Shown: positions 30,901 to 40,880 of the stretch, in pieces
Layout of the letters: every line of letters starts with the position of its first letter
How positions within the stretch are numbered: the first letter of the stretch is position 1
Assembly (NCBI GenBank): GCA_964019135.1
Contig: OZ025248.1
Coordinates: 47,237,670-47,301,669 of the forward strand
From: Arenicola marina
Lineage: Eukaryota; Annelida; Polychaeta; Arenicolidae
Reading direction: 5' to 3'
DNA: 64,000 bases
The notes under the pieces: generated by a model
Databases searched by the model: none
What the model was told of the DNA's origin: nothing
The model's input: only the letters and a program-made list of their open reading frames with translations
Translations under genes and position numbers: made by a program

Positions 30901-32038
30901 TTCCTCTGTCATCTACAATGACGACTGCACGCTCCACTTCCCCAAACATGCCAAAGGCATTTAGCAGCAGCTCATTTGTGACATAGGCATTCAGGTATTT
31001 CACCCTCAGGGCTGCTCCGTGGGTTGCAAAACGTACTCGGAGCACTCGCCCTTTCTTTTGCAAGCCATCTAAAGCCTGTTTGGCAGCCTCAGCATTTTTT
31101 CGCAAATCCTGAAATAATTTTTTTTTAAATTTCAATGATAATGATGGAACAGATCATTGAGCTCAATATATATTATTATACTCAGATCTTCCAACCATGT
31201 AATTTATTATTTTTCAAATTATACACTCCTTTATTGCTTATTCAGATAAAGCTTAATATATATTATTACACTCAGCTCTTCTAACCATGTAATTTATTAT
31301 TTTTCAAATAATACCATCCTTAATTGCGGCTCCTTAATTGGTTAATCAGATCAAGTATATCAGAGATATTTCTCTGAAAGTGGATAAATTAAGGCTTACA
31401 TTGTTGTATGCTTGAAATAAATGATAACATTATTAGTTTAAGACAATAAATTTACACTGAATATTGTTAAATGTTGCCAAAAAAAATCTCACCATGCGAA
31501 TAAAACCAAAGCCACGACTGGCATTCAGGAATATTTCAGTTGATTCTCCATACGGCTCAAACATCTTCTTGAAGTCTTCTTCAGAAGTATCATTGGGTAA
31601 GTTACCAACAAATAGCCGACATCTCCCGGTGAATTTCTTCTCGGCCTGAGGCGTCAAATCCTCCCCCTCCTGCTTCTCTCCGGAGGCACCGCCGCCATCT
31701 TGCTCATGCGAATGCTGGTGCTTCTGATTATTAGATTGCCTCTGCATATTATTCGAGCCGCCTCTTCCTCCTCGGCCATGGTCGAATCGACCTCCTCGAC
31801 CGGACTTACGATCCCGGTCGGAACCCCCTCCCATCCCCTGGTTGTTGGGTCCTCTGCCGCCGCCGCCGCCGCCGCGACTGTTACCTTGCTGCTCAGGGCC
31901 GCCTTTGTTCGGAGTGGTCTTCGGAGTCACTTCTCTCTTACCGCCACCGGCATTCGCGGTATTCATTGCGGCCGCCTTGTCGTTCTTCCCGTCTTTGGCT
32001 TCTTTATTCGGCGTAAGCTTAAGGTCGACTTTCACCAT
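21645..32038 (-). CDS. NONO-like: DBHS-family RNA-binding protein (NONO/SFPQ/PSPC1 pro-orthologue), complete, nine coding exons
   Basis: DBHS proteins are nuclear RNA/DNA-binding dimers of paraspeckles, acting in splicing, transcription and RNA retention. Exons: 31493-32038, 30807-31108, 30417-30512, 29966-30162, 29692-29770, 28965-29103, 28596-28715, 28134-28247, 21645-21971. Phases agree and give 639 residues. Order: a basic Gly/Asn-rich N-terminus (1-134); RRM1 (about 139-210; RNP2 LFVGNL, RNP1 RGFGFIRM); RRM2 (216-283; [19 protein letters not shown]); the NOPS segment (PRPIAVEP to [12 protein letters not shown]); a charged coiled coil ([16 protein letters not shown] onward); then a Gly/Met/Pro-rich tail with long poly-Gly, ending [11 protein letters not shown]. 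Domain order and length match the family. Most non-vertebrate animals have one such gene. The last intron is 6.2 kb and read-through of exon 8 meets a stop after eight codons. Confidence 0.97.
23609..23637. repeat. TA microsatellite
   Basis: Alternating TA run with one interruption. Confidence 0.9.
24357..24617. mobile_element. MITE with 21-bp terminal inverted repeats
   Basis: The left end has ACCT followed by GGGGCCATATTCATAAT (24357-24377). The right end (24597-24617) is its reverse complement with a single mismatch (GGGGCCGTATTCATAAT). The 261-bp element has no coding sequence and is therefore non-autonomous. Confidence 0.9.
25500..25770. repeat. Dispersed repeat R2, copy 1
   Basis: Shares TTCAATTGAATT, AGTCCCA, TTTCAAGGAC-like and CTGGAACACTGGG words with 25960-26060, and GGATGTGAGAGAGG with GCTGCTGATAATTCAA with 29390-29500. 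All three copies lie in introns of the DBHS gene. Confidence 0.6.
25960..26062. repeat. Dispersed repeat R2, copy 2
   Basis: AAGATTTCAATTGAATTATG, then AATGCCCAATTATTTCAAGG and CTCTGGAACACTGGGACC match copy 1 closely. Confidence 0.6.
26306..26649. mobile_element. Foldback element with about 42-bp inverted ends
   Basis: GTCTGTAAGTGACATCACAG at the left is matched inversely by CTGTGACGTCACTTACAGAC at the right; outside and inside bases also pair, including CAGCGCACTCACCTCCA with TAGAGGTGAGCGTGCACTG. About 260 bases separate the arms. No coding sequence. Confidence 0.8.
28134..28247 (-). CDS. NONO-like: DBHS gene coding exon 8 of 9
   Basis: 38 codons of Gly/Asn/Met-rich sequence ([20 protein letters not shown] to MASNMPQ), phase 0 at both ends. 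Reading on into the intron gives VMNYFLNS and a stop. Confidence 0.92.
28596..28715 (-). CDS. NONO-like: DBHS gene coding exon 7 of 9
   Basis: 40 codons: [20 protein letters not shown] then [20 protein letters not shown]. Phase 0 at both ends, so it could be skipped without a frame change. Confidence 0.93.
28965..29103 (-). CDS. NONO-like: DBHS gene coding exon 6 of 9
   Basis: Encodes [20 protein letters not shown] and the Arg/Gln/Glu-rich coiled coil [17 protein letters not shown]. Ends in phase 0. Confidence 0.95.
29380..29560. repeat. Dispersed repeat R2, copy 3
   Basis: GCATTGCAAATATATATAAA, CTGGGTGTGAGGGGTTCCCTG, ATCAGCTGCTTATAAT and TTTTGAATGCCTCATCATTT parallel copy 1. Lies between DBHS exons 6 and 5. 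Confidence 0.55.
29692..29770 (-). CDS. NONO-like: DBHS gene coding exon 5 of 9
   Basis: Encodes [20 protein letters not shown] then QRRLDM; near-identical to human [14 protein letters not shown]. Acceptor GTATAG, donor GTAAGA. Confidence 0.95.
29966..30162 (-). CDS. NONO-like: DBHS gene coding exon 4 of 9
   Basis: Encodes [40 protein letters not shown] and EHQTAMLRQ, the end of NOPS and start of the coiled coil. Confidence 0.96.
30417..30512 (-). CDS. NONO-like: DBHS gene coding exon 3 of 9 (NOPS start)
   Basis: Encodes [20 protein letters not shown] then [11 protein letters not shown]; human NONO has [22 protein letters not shown]. Donor is CAG|GTTAGA. Confidence 0.95.
30807..31108 (-). 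CDS. NONO-like: DBHS gene coding exon 2 of 9
   Basis: Completes RRM1 ([17 protein letters not shown]) and holds RRM2 ([20 protein letters not shown]). Acceptor TTTCAG, donor GTAAGT, leaves two bases. Confidence 0.96.
31493..32038 (-). CDS. NONO-like: DBHS gene coding exon 1 of 9
   Basis: 182 codons from ATG ([13 protein letters not shown]), including a Gly-rich run, RNP2 LFVGNL and RNP1 RGFGFIRM. Ends in phase 0 at ATG|GTGAGA. Confidence 0.95.
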
Positions 32039-32235
32039 CGTACGGTGGACTGTCTACCAACTGGGTTTGTGTTTTTAAAATGCAATATTTCTACAGAATA
32101 CCACTGTCCCTGTAACCACTACGCTCAATCTTTCTAAAATGGCCGGGTGAAGACAATGACACGTGATGCGGGCGTCAGTAGCCCACAATGCTTTGCGTGA
32201 GCAGCTGTGGCTAAAACTAAAACCAGGATTTGCTA

Positions 32236-32432
32236 TCGAGCAAAGCTGAATACACTCTCTGCCTTCGACTCACTCCGCCAGGGTTCCATTATATCTCTGT
32301 CACCTACGGCCTGAATGCATTTGCACACTCGCTCGCCAGGGCGGCGCTGCGCAGATTGATAGGAAAAATGCGTCGCGCATTTAATGTTGGGACCTAGCCT
32401 AAGCCTAATACCGCCTGAAATCAGGTGATGAC
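32236..32432 (+). repeat. Dispersed repeat R3, copy 1
   Basis: CACTCTCTGCCTTCGAC, GCCAGGGTTCCATTATATCT, CTCGCTCGCCAGGGCGGCGC and GAAAAATGCGTCGCGCAT. The first three blocks also occur, inverted, at 38820-38945. The last block, ending in AATCAGGTGA, is inverted at 33127-33229, so 32236-33229 may be one element with inverted ends. It lies just upstream of the DBHS gene. Confidence 0.7.
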
Positions 32433-33126
32433 AAGAAAGAGTTCTGTCACAATTATAACTTTTTCGAAAGGTTACAAGATGTGTCTGGAGAGTTAGAGAA
32501 AAGTGCGAGATTTTGTGGTCATTGAAAGACAAAAAAAGGCATCCAAAATAAACAGACATTCTTGGCAATGTATATATATGGGGATTAAATATTTTAGTTG
32601 ACAAATTTCGATAACAACTGGAATCTATATTATATATGTATCCCCCCCCCCCCCCCCCAACACACACACCCAAACCGGGTCCATCATAATTATTTCGATG
32701 TCACAGTGTGTCCCAGTTTTTGAACAGATTCACGGATTTGGCGCTACGGGATCTTATCGAGACCCCACGAGACAGGCATACTTATGCTCAACTGACGACA
32801 AATTGATAGGGCTGTAACAGAGGGGGCTGTACAGTCACTACGGGATCTTATCGAGACCCCACGAGACACGCATATGATTATGCTCTACGTCAATGTCTAG
32901 CATCAACGGCCTGTACGTGTTGCCTACCTTCCGGTGGTTTGCCTTAACACGCTTCACACACAAGATCGGCTAAATCTGTCCTTGGATGCACAACTAACCA
33001 CTGAAGTTCTGTGCATATCCAAATTATAACCATCCGGTAAGATTTATGTAATATTTGAGCGGTTAGAAAGTTGATAAACTAGAATGCGTTTGTCCCACGA
33101 GTGACTGTCGGTGTCAGCGAGGAGTA
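32433..33126. other. Interior between inverted R3 ends
   Basis: Holds a 17-C run (32642-32658) and a direct duplication of CTACGGGATCTTATCGAGAC with flanks near 32746 and 32838. No gene recognised. Confidence 0.5.
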
Positions 33127-33240
33127 TCACCTGATTTCATGTCTTACTAGGCTTAGGCTGGGTCCCAGCCCTAACTTGCAGAAATGCGCGACGCATTTTT
33201 CCTATCAATATGCGCACCGCTGCGCTGAGTTTTCCATGTC
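33127..33240 (-). repeat. Dispersed repeat R3, copy 2 (inverted to copy 1)
   Basis: TCACCTGATTTCATG, TAGGCTTAGGCTGGGTCCCA, then ATGCGCGACGCATTTTTCCT and ATCAATATGCGCACCGCTGC are the reverse complement of 32335-32432 with some differences. Confidence 0.75.
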
Positions 33241-34092
33241 CTATGACGTAATAATCATCATGGCTCGCATGTCTGCGTGCGGTATCGGGCCTAGAGAACT
33301 GTACAACCCTAATGACCCCTTTATTCGCCTGTTTCTCTCTTTCCTCCGTGCAGTTACCTACATTTTCTCTCAATGTGCCCATCTGAAACTTTTCATTCGC
33401 ACGGAAATAAAATATTGTCCTCACATATTTCCGTGATTCCCTTACCCGGAGATCTCAATCCGCTCAATCCCCAATCCCAGATAGAGTTAGCATGCTAATC
33501 CCCGACCGGGCGGAGATGAGGTGTACGTACAGCCGCAGATATAAGAAGGCCGACATTTACCGATCGATACCGTTTGATATTCGTTTAAAAAAGTTGACTG
33601 TTAACGTTAAACTGCAAACGTTAATTTAGCGTCAAAACAATGAGCAAATTTAAGTTACGTTAGAACAACATTGACATATCACGTTTACTAAACGTAGCTG
33701 CATGCTATAACTTCTATCTAACGTTAACGCTGGCATATATCTGGGATATACGTTGCACAATTGTCATTGTCCAATTTGGAAGCCATTTTTGTTCACTAGA
33801 ATATGGTCCCTCGATCGCTGACCACAAATCGCGTACTTTTCTCTCACTCTCTATATGGTAGTGCCCCCCACCCCCTCTCTCATATCCAGTGGGGAAGGCT
33901 CGGTAATTAGGTCGCACTGCTGCATGCGGTGAAATCGCTGGACACCGTTGATGTCAACCCAACCGCCGCCAAAACAACGGGAGACCGTCTACACATAGCG
34001 TGAAGAACTTTGACTTTTTTTGGGCAAAAACTAACTCGTTCCGCGACTTATTTTGTGTGTGGAAAAAAAACGAAATTTTTTAAATAGATGGA
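33241..34092. other. Intergenic, no gene recognised
   Basis: Nothing recognised on either strand. Confidence 0.45.
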
Positions 34093-34190
34093 ATGGTGTT
34101 TTAGGCCACCTTTGTGCACACATGAGATAAACTGCGCCAAGCAACCACAAAGACAGATAAGGGTTGCATCTGCAACCTTTTTTTATGCAG
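34093..34190 (-). mobile_element. SINE family S1, 3' tail fragment
   Basis: GGTGTTTTAGGCCACCTTTG then TGCACACATGAGATAAACTG matches the tail of the SINE at 17236-17300. The tRNA head is absent, a common 5' truncation. Confidence 0.7.
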
Positions 34191-34424
34191 TCGATAACGC
34201 TACAGGGCTTCAAAAAAAACAACAATAACTCAGGAATCGAAACAGCTAAGTTATTTTGCACCGTATGTTACAGCCATAAAAATAATTATATTAAGTTGTT
34301 GTGAGTCTCTTTGCATAGATTATAATTAATGCTCTATCTATATTTTTCCACTCTCGCTTAGAAGGAAAACTGTTATACGACACAAATTTTGCGATGTGCT
34401 CAAACAAGTCCTAATAATTCGCTA

Positions 34425-34605
34425 ACGGCCATGATACATCTAAAGTTTCGGTTATTTTGTAACCGAAGTTTCGGACCCAAAGTAACCGAAACTCTTAGAC
34501 GTATCATGGCCGTAATGATATGGACACTTTGTGTCCCAAATTCAAACATGTTGAAACTTCGGACACAGGGTTTTCGAAACTTCGCTAGATGTATCATGGG
34601 CATAA
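34425..34605. mobile_element. Foldback element
   Basis: ACGGCCATGATACATCTAAAG at the left pairs with the reverse complement near 34482-34513 (TTAGACGTATCATGGCCGT). A third partial arm, CTAGATGTATCATGGGCAT, lies at about 34585-34605. The words AACCGAAGTTTCGG and CCGAAACT alternate between the arms. Confidence 0.65.
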
Positions 34606-35228
34606 CACACTATAGTTACGTCTTTAACAATACCTGTACTCTGTAATCAGAGACCCGCTCAACAAAGCTTAATTGCTAACATGCCAGCTCTCAGGTTCCT
34701 CTGAGTGCTTGAATGAGCAGGATAGGTCTTTTCTCTTTCCTATTACTAATCAATTGCATGGTGACCGGCCATATGAATGAAGTCAGCAAACTCGATTTCG
34801 GTATCCAGTAACCAGTAACTAAAAACTAGTAACTAAAAGTATGTGGTCAACAGGTAAAAGAAGAAGGGTCGGTTTACTTATTTTTGCGTGCTTATTGGTA
34901 ATAGGTAACTGATTAGGTTGACCGGTCTCTTTTTTTATATCGCTTCAGGTAATGGGAAATCAGTAAGTTTTACCTATTTCTGTTTCTTAAGAAGAAATAG
35001 ATGGCACGTTCATACACGGACCGACCGTGTTATCTGTTTTTGTTTTGCTTTTAAAAAGAGCAAACCATTCATGATGACCTATCTTTTTCACTTTTTCAAA
35101 ATTCAAAACGGTAAAGGGAAAAATAATTACAGAGACCTTTAAAGGGTGTATTCCGGGATTTGGTAGTAAAATTTGTTTGGCTCATGGACTAATACATGTA
35201 TATACACTGGAGATCTGCGCGGGGCGGG
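34606..35228. other. No gene recognised
   Basis: Nothing recognised; near 34795-34860 there are repeated AGTAACTAAAA words. Confidence 0.45.
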
Positions 35229-35376
35229 ACATCGGGCGCAATGCGGGCATGCCCGCAAAGGCCTGCCGGCGCCCGCCCCGCACAGATATGGATCTGACCG
35301 CCCCGCGCCTGCGAACCGGCACTGCGGGCGCGGGTACCCGCAACCCGCGCGGGCATGCCCGCATTGCGCCCGATGT
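35229..35376. repeat. GC-rich element with perfect 28-bp inverted ends
   Basis: The 28 bases at 35229-35256 are repeated as an exact reverse complement at 35349-35376. Each arm holds the self-complementary 14-mer GCGGGCATGCCCGC. The 92-bp interior is also GC-rich (GCCGGCGCCCGCCCCG). The flanks are AT-rich, so the element stands out sharply by composition. Confidence 0.9.
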
Positions 35377-36385
35377 GTTTAAAACTTAGGGTGTATTTTA
35401 ATTCACAGATTATTACCGCTAGACGTTAAAAGAAATCGACGTCGACTCTATATGCAGAAGAGCCATAACAAATCATGTTTTCTTGCATCAATCACAAGCG
35501 TCGGCTTCCGGCGTAAATAATAGGCATGCTTTGGTTACTGTCATTTAGCCCTTCTGTTGGTTTTGGATCTCAAGTTGTGCGTGCAATAAATATGTAAAAC
35601 GTTCGTAGAATCAATAAAGACGAAAACAACGTGTGTTAAAGGTATGTCGTTTTTTTCGTTATCAAACACCACACATTGCACTAGTAACATTCGTTTCTCT
35701 GAAGATAAATCTTCATTCATACAGATCATACATTACATAAATAAAACAATCTACAAGTTTCCAGTTTTAAAACCTTCATCTAGGAAGCAATAATATTGTT
35801 CGCTTTAGTTCTTGCAATGTCATCTCCACAATAGATCCATCATAAGCGAACAACTAGAGTAAACATTAGTGTTCGACTTTCAATCCCTCAGATGTAAAAG
35901 TCATATACATAACCGGTATTACATATGGCCAAAATGGGATTTCGTTAAATCACAATGAGAAATGCATAGTTTATCCAAACACTTTAGTTTATCCAAAAGA
36001 CCAAGTAGTTGGGCTTCTGCGATAATGAAATAATTTATGCATACATATCAGGATCACAATAAAGAAAAAACAGACTTTTGGACAATGCCAAATTTTGGCC
36101 GTCTGCCTTCGTGCGACAACTCTGAGAAAATGTGTCCTGAATTACATTGTACACGAAGCTGAAATGACCACATTGAACTTCCAACAATGTCTCTGAACAC
36201 TACTCTATATGAACGTCCTCGCGGTTATAACAGGTAATCGATCCAGCAGGAAAGATCTGCAAGTCCAATCAGAGAATGCCAATATGAAAGCCAATATCAA
36301 CACAACATGAGCATCATTCCAAAACAGCTAGACCATCAGCGCAGGACATAATAACGAAGTTTCGAAAAAGTCTATAAAAACGGTT
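35377..36385. other. 3' flank of FAM162, no other gene recognised
   Basis: AT-rich; presumably contains the FAM162 3' UTR. No canonical AATAAA in the near 3' region on the gene strand was noticed. Confidence 0.45.
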
Positions 36386-36599
36386 TCACTCTTTAGCAGC
36401 TGCATTTTCTCGTTCCTTTATGCCTTGTTGTTTCATCTTCTCAATCCATTCCTTGCCTCTCTTGTCTAGACTATCCCCGGCATCTCTGGCTCGTCGCCCG
36501 GACCAGATCATTAGGATGCAGCCCATCACTGCGCATCCCACCATGAACATCATGCCACGAACGCGAAACATGTCTTTGGCACGGCGCATTTTAGGATAG
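36386..36599 (-). CDS. FAM162: FAM162 coding exon 3 of 3 with stop
   Basis: Follows acceptor TTTACAG; encodes YPKMRRAKDMFRVRG, the transmembrane segment and a charged tail ending ERENAAAKE. Confidence 0.93.
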
Positions 36600-38129
36600 C
36601 TGTAAAACATGATCATCAGTCAAAGTATACAAATATTCAATATACATGCACGCGAGAAACTTTCAAGGAATAATGATAACAAAGATACTTTACACATTTT
36701 CCAGATTTAGAAAGAAGGATGATGGGGGATTGAACCCACAACTTTTTTGAAGCAGTTTCATATTTGATAACATAATTATATAACTCGCTTTACAATACTC
36801 CCATGATCAGATTATAATTCTGCTCACAAAAATTATTTAAACTGCATCGATCAAACTTGTCACATGCAAGAATATATGTATGTGTAAAATGCTATGTACC
36901 CAAACCCCATTCTGGTCTATAGCTGGGGAGGGTTGCATGGTGACAGTGCCTCTAACCTGAAGCTATGTAGTTTCTAGACTCCATAATATTGGTTAGATTT
37001 AGGGAAAGTAACATATACAACACCAGATGGAACATAATGACCACGAAAATGAGTGTTCACATATTGTACCTTTTTCAGCCTTTGTAGTACTTCAATAGTC
37101 TGGATCGAATGGCTAATGATAAGCTATGGGTACTATATAATTCCAATAATTATTATCTTGTACATTCACAGAATTATAAAGACAAAGTAACTTCATGGCC
37201 ATATATAAAACATACCTGACTACATCTGGTACAGCATCCATTGATTCAAACATTTTTGCAGACACCAGCACATACTTGTCAAATTTGTTCGGTCGATGCT
37301 TTGGCGCTAAATCTGAAGAAGATATGAATGCACCCAAATCTCCACATTAAAAAGGTTTGAACACACATTTTTCAAATTAATTTGTTATTGTAAAAGAATC
37401 ATAATCTATACATTTATCTTACAGATCTACAAAAATACAGCCTGTTTGGAGGAGTGATAATGCAAACTATACCATTACTGGATATGATATTATTTTTCAG
37501 GTAGTTTTCCCGAAGCGGCACCCACTTTCAAGCAGGCTCCTTCTTGATATAACTTTGTCTAGATATGCCTCTACACTAAACAAAAATATTTAAAGATAAA
37601 TTTATGAAGAAATACAGACTCCTTATAATAATACTTCAAAGGAATGGTACCAAGAAGCCAATCAAATGCTTTGAATAGCAGTAAAACAATATTTTTGTGA
37701 TATATATGGTAGGTATTAACCATGCCAACTATACTATAGATCTATATCCAGTCAGTGGCAGTGCACTCTGCTTAATTGCACGATGTGCAAAGGGGCCTTA
37801 TTCTGTTAATTAGCAAGAAATATAAGCTTAGTTTGTATTATAAAAACAGTTAAAATCATAGCACAATCCTTGACTTTGACTTTTGTATTAATGCACCCCA
37901 CCCCTGTCTTCTGTGTCATTTTTACTGTGATTTACTGTGCCTGTCGTTTTAGTCTACCGTAGATCTACGTACCAGTAACATCATCTCCAGATTTGAGACT
38001 CGTCGTCGAGTTAACTGTTGCTGCCACAGGCTTCTCAGTCAGACGAGGTATTGTCCTGCTAAATTGGCGGCATGACACGTTACGGCAAATCCGCAATCCA
38101 AAAGCTGACAATTTAACCGTTCCAGCCAT
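36386..38129 (-). CDS. FAM162: FAM162-family mitochondrial membrane protein, complete, three coding exons
   Basis: FAM162 (UPF0389) proteins are small single-span mitochondrial proteins; vertebrate FAM162A (HGTD-P) has been linked to hypoxia-induced cell death. Exons 37973-38129, 37216-37312 and 36386-36599 join in consistent phases to 155 residues (human FAM162A 154). Residues 1-40 are rich in Arg and Ser with few acids (MAGTVKLSAFGLRICRNVSC), like a mitochondrial presequence. The family core follows: HRPNKFDKYVLVSAKMFESM then DAVPDVVS, parallel to human HKPTDWQKKILIWSGRF and DEIPETVS. A transmembrane segment is at about 94-112 (MMFMVGCAVMGCILMIWSG), then a basic and acidic helical tail. The three exons are intact. 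The function in this organism is inferred from the family. Confidence 0.93.
37216..37312 (-). CDS. FAM162: FAM162 coding exon 2 of 3
   Basis: Follows acceptor TTCTTCAG; encodes DLAPKHRPNKFDKYVLVSAK then MFESMDAVPDVV; donor CAG|GTATGT. Confidence 0.92.
37973..38129 (-). CDS. FAM162: FAM162 coding exon 1 of 3
   Basis: Codons 1-52 plus one base, MAGTVKLSAFGLRICRNVSC to SGDDVT, donor ACTG|GTACGT. The ATG is the first in the frame. Confidence 0.88.
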
Positions 38130-38815
38130 TCCCCTATGAGAGCTTACAAGCTTTGAGGTTGTAGTTATAACGAAATTTGAGGTTAGACTGTTGTCTCTTC
38201 CCTCCGTGTTGCGTGACAGTTCCTCAGTCGCAGGTCAAGTTGGTCATGTTCAACCTCTGGAGACGTCGAAAGCACGAACCCAGCTTGGCGTGGGTGATCG
38301 GCTGAGGGTAAATCACCGATGTACTTCCGATCTCCTTCCGATCCACCGTTAGAGTCTAATCGATTCAACTCTTCCAAGACGAGAAGAGCTCGTCCAAGAA
38401 TAGAGAATGAGCGATTAATCGATCGCGTGTGACGAGTTGGAAGAGTAGTTCCAATGTGGCGAACGGAAACTCACTTATTGCTCACAAATTATCGCCCACA
38501 TCCATATATTATCGCCCAACATTAACGGACAGATACAAGGGTAACTACATATATGGGCCCTCATATACCCCGCACATGCCTTTCAAGTAACAAAATAAGG
38601 TCTTACATATGGTTCACATGATTTTATTCGTCGTTTTATTCATGTATTTCCCCCTTAAACCTATTTGATCACACTGAGCGAGTTAGCCTGCTTCGGACCC
38701 AAGATTCTTGAAAAACGGTATCAGCTGTAATTTCTTGCAACATTTTAGTTTTCAAGAATAAAACCTAACAATAACGAGCTTTGTGTATTTAATACAGCAA
38801 AATACCTCAATACCT
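38130..38815. other. 5' flank of FAM162
   Basis: Contains the presumed promoter. No TATA box or further gene recognised. Confidence 0.4.
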
Positions 38816-38819
38816 CAAA

Positions 38820-39260
38820 ATACAATCAATTTGCGCAGCGCCGCCCTGGCGAGCGAGTGTGAAAATGCATTGAGGACGTAGGCGACAACAGAGATATAAT
38901 GGAACCCTGGCGGAGTGTCGAAGGCAGAGAGTGCGTTAACTGTACATCGGAAGGGGATCGGTGGGTCTCGGGTGATTGGCGCAAGTGCCCCCAGGCAAGC
39001 CCGCTTCTCTAGGGGTAGCCCCAAATCGCCCAATTCAAGGAATTTTCCCTAGAAAATGTCACACGGAACTACTCTAGGGGCACATCGGTAACAATGTTAA
39101 AATCCTTCGACGTTAGTAGGTAATCGACTGTAGCTTTTATTATGATGTGTGCTGGAACAATCATAGTGTTTACGTATTCTATATACTTTTTTCTATCATC
39201 TGACATCAATAAAGTGTGTCGACACAAGGTTGTTTCGGTTATATTTTCGCGAAGAAATGT
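38820..39260 (-). repeat. Dispersed repeat R3, copy 3 (left flank of the 34-bp array)
   Basis: On the minus strand it reads GCTCCAACATTTCTTCGCG, a stretch open in frame (MSDDRKKYIEYVNTMIV, then AHIIIKATVDYLLTSKDFNI), AGAAGCGGGCTTGCCTGGGG, GCACTCTCTGCCTTCGACAC and CTCGCTCGCCAGGGCGGCGC. The first blocks match 45650-45880 in inverted orientation; the last match 32236-32360. Confidence 0.8.
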
Positions 39261-39429
39261 TGGAGCACACAACTGTTCCCGACCAGTCGTCCGCCATATT
39301 TGTTTTTGGCGGATGCCGGTACCTGTGAATGCGACTTGGTTCCTCCTCTCCGTTACCATATGACTCTCCGCTAGAGGGTCTTGTCAGTCGCTCACTTTGA
39401 ACTTAAGGACAACAGCAGCGCCTACTTTC

Positions 39430-40880
39430 ACAGGTGATATGTTTGAAGTCAATGTGCACACATGACGGCGATATGTTTGATGTCAATGTGTACACATGAC
39501 GAAGATATGTTTAATGTCAATGTGTACGCACGACGACGATATGTTTGATGTCAATGTGTACACATGACGATGATATGTTTGATGTCAATGTGTGCACATG
39601 ACGACGACATGTTTGGTATCAATGTGAAAACATGACGACGATATGTTTTATGTCAATGTGAGCACAGGATGACGATATGTTTGATATCAATGTGAACACA
39701 TGACGACGATACGTATGTTGTCAACGTGAACACATGAAGACGATATACGTTTAATGTCAATGTGTACACATGAGGATGATCTGTTTGATATCAATGTGTA
39801 CACATGACGGCGATATGTTTTCATATCAATGTGTACACATGACGACGATATATTTGGTATCAATGTGAACACATGTCGATGATATGTTTGCTGTCAATAT
39901 GTACACACGTGACGACGATATGTTTGATGTCAATGTGTTCGCATGACGGCGATATGTTTGATGTCAATGTGTATACATGACGAAGATATGTTTAATGTCA
40001 ATGTGTACGCACGACGACATGTTTGATGTCAATGTGTACACATAAGGAATGATACGTATGTTGTCAAGTGAACACATGACGACGATACACGTTTGATGTC
40101 ATTGTGTACACGTGACGATGATATGTTTGATATCAATGTGTGCACAAGACGGCGATATGTTTCATATCAATGTGGACACTTGTCGATGAAATGTTTGATG
40201 TCAATGTGTACACATGACGAAGATATGTTTAATGTCAATGTGTACGCACGACGACGATATGTTTGATGTCAATGTGTACACATAAGGAATGATACGTTTG
40301 TTGTCAAGTGAACACATGACGACGATACACGTTTGATGTCATTGTGTACACGTGACGATGATATGTTTGATATCAATGTGTGCACAAGACGGCGATATGT
40401 TTCATATCAATGTGGACACTTGTCGATGAAATGTTTGATGTCAATGTGTACACATGACGACGATATGTTTGATGTCAATGTGTACACATGACGACGATAT
40501 GTTTGATGTCAATGTGTACACATGACGACGATATGTTTGATGTCAATGTGTACACCTGACGGAGATTGTATGTTGTCAACGTGAACACATGACGACGATA
40601 TACGTTTGATATCAATGTGTAACACATGACGGCGATATGTTTTGATATCAATGTGTACACATGACGACGATATGTTTTGATATCAATGTGTACACATGAC
40701 GACGATATGTTTGATGTCAGTGTGTACACATGACAACGATATGTTTGGTACAAATGTGCACACATGACGGCGATATGTTTTGATATCAATGTGTATACAT
40801 GACGACGATATGTTTGATGTCAATGTGTAACACATGACGACGATACGTATGTTGTCAACGTGAACATATGACGAAGATAC
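39430..40880. repeat. 34-bp minisatellite, block 1
   Basis: About 42 copies of a 34-bp unit, core ACATGACGACGATATGTTTG then ATGTCAATGTGTAC. A multi-unit block marked by CATAAGGAATGATACG begins at 40041 and again at 40281 (240-bp period); a third copy is in block 2 at 44280. Minus-strand peptide-like frames (HIVVMCTH, ISSSCVHID) are products of the repeat, not genes. Confidence 0.97.
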
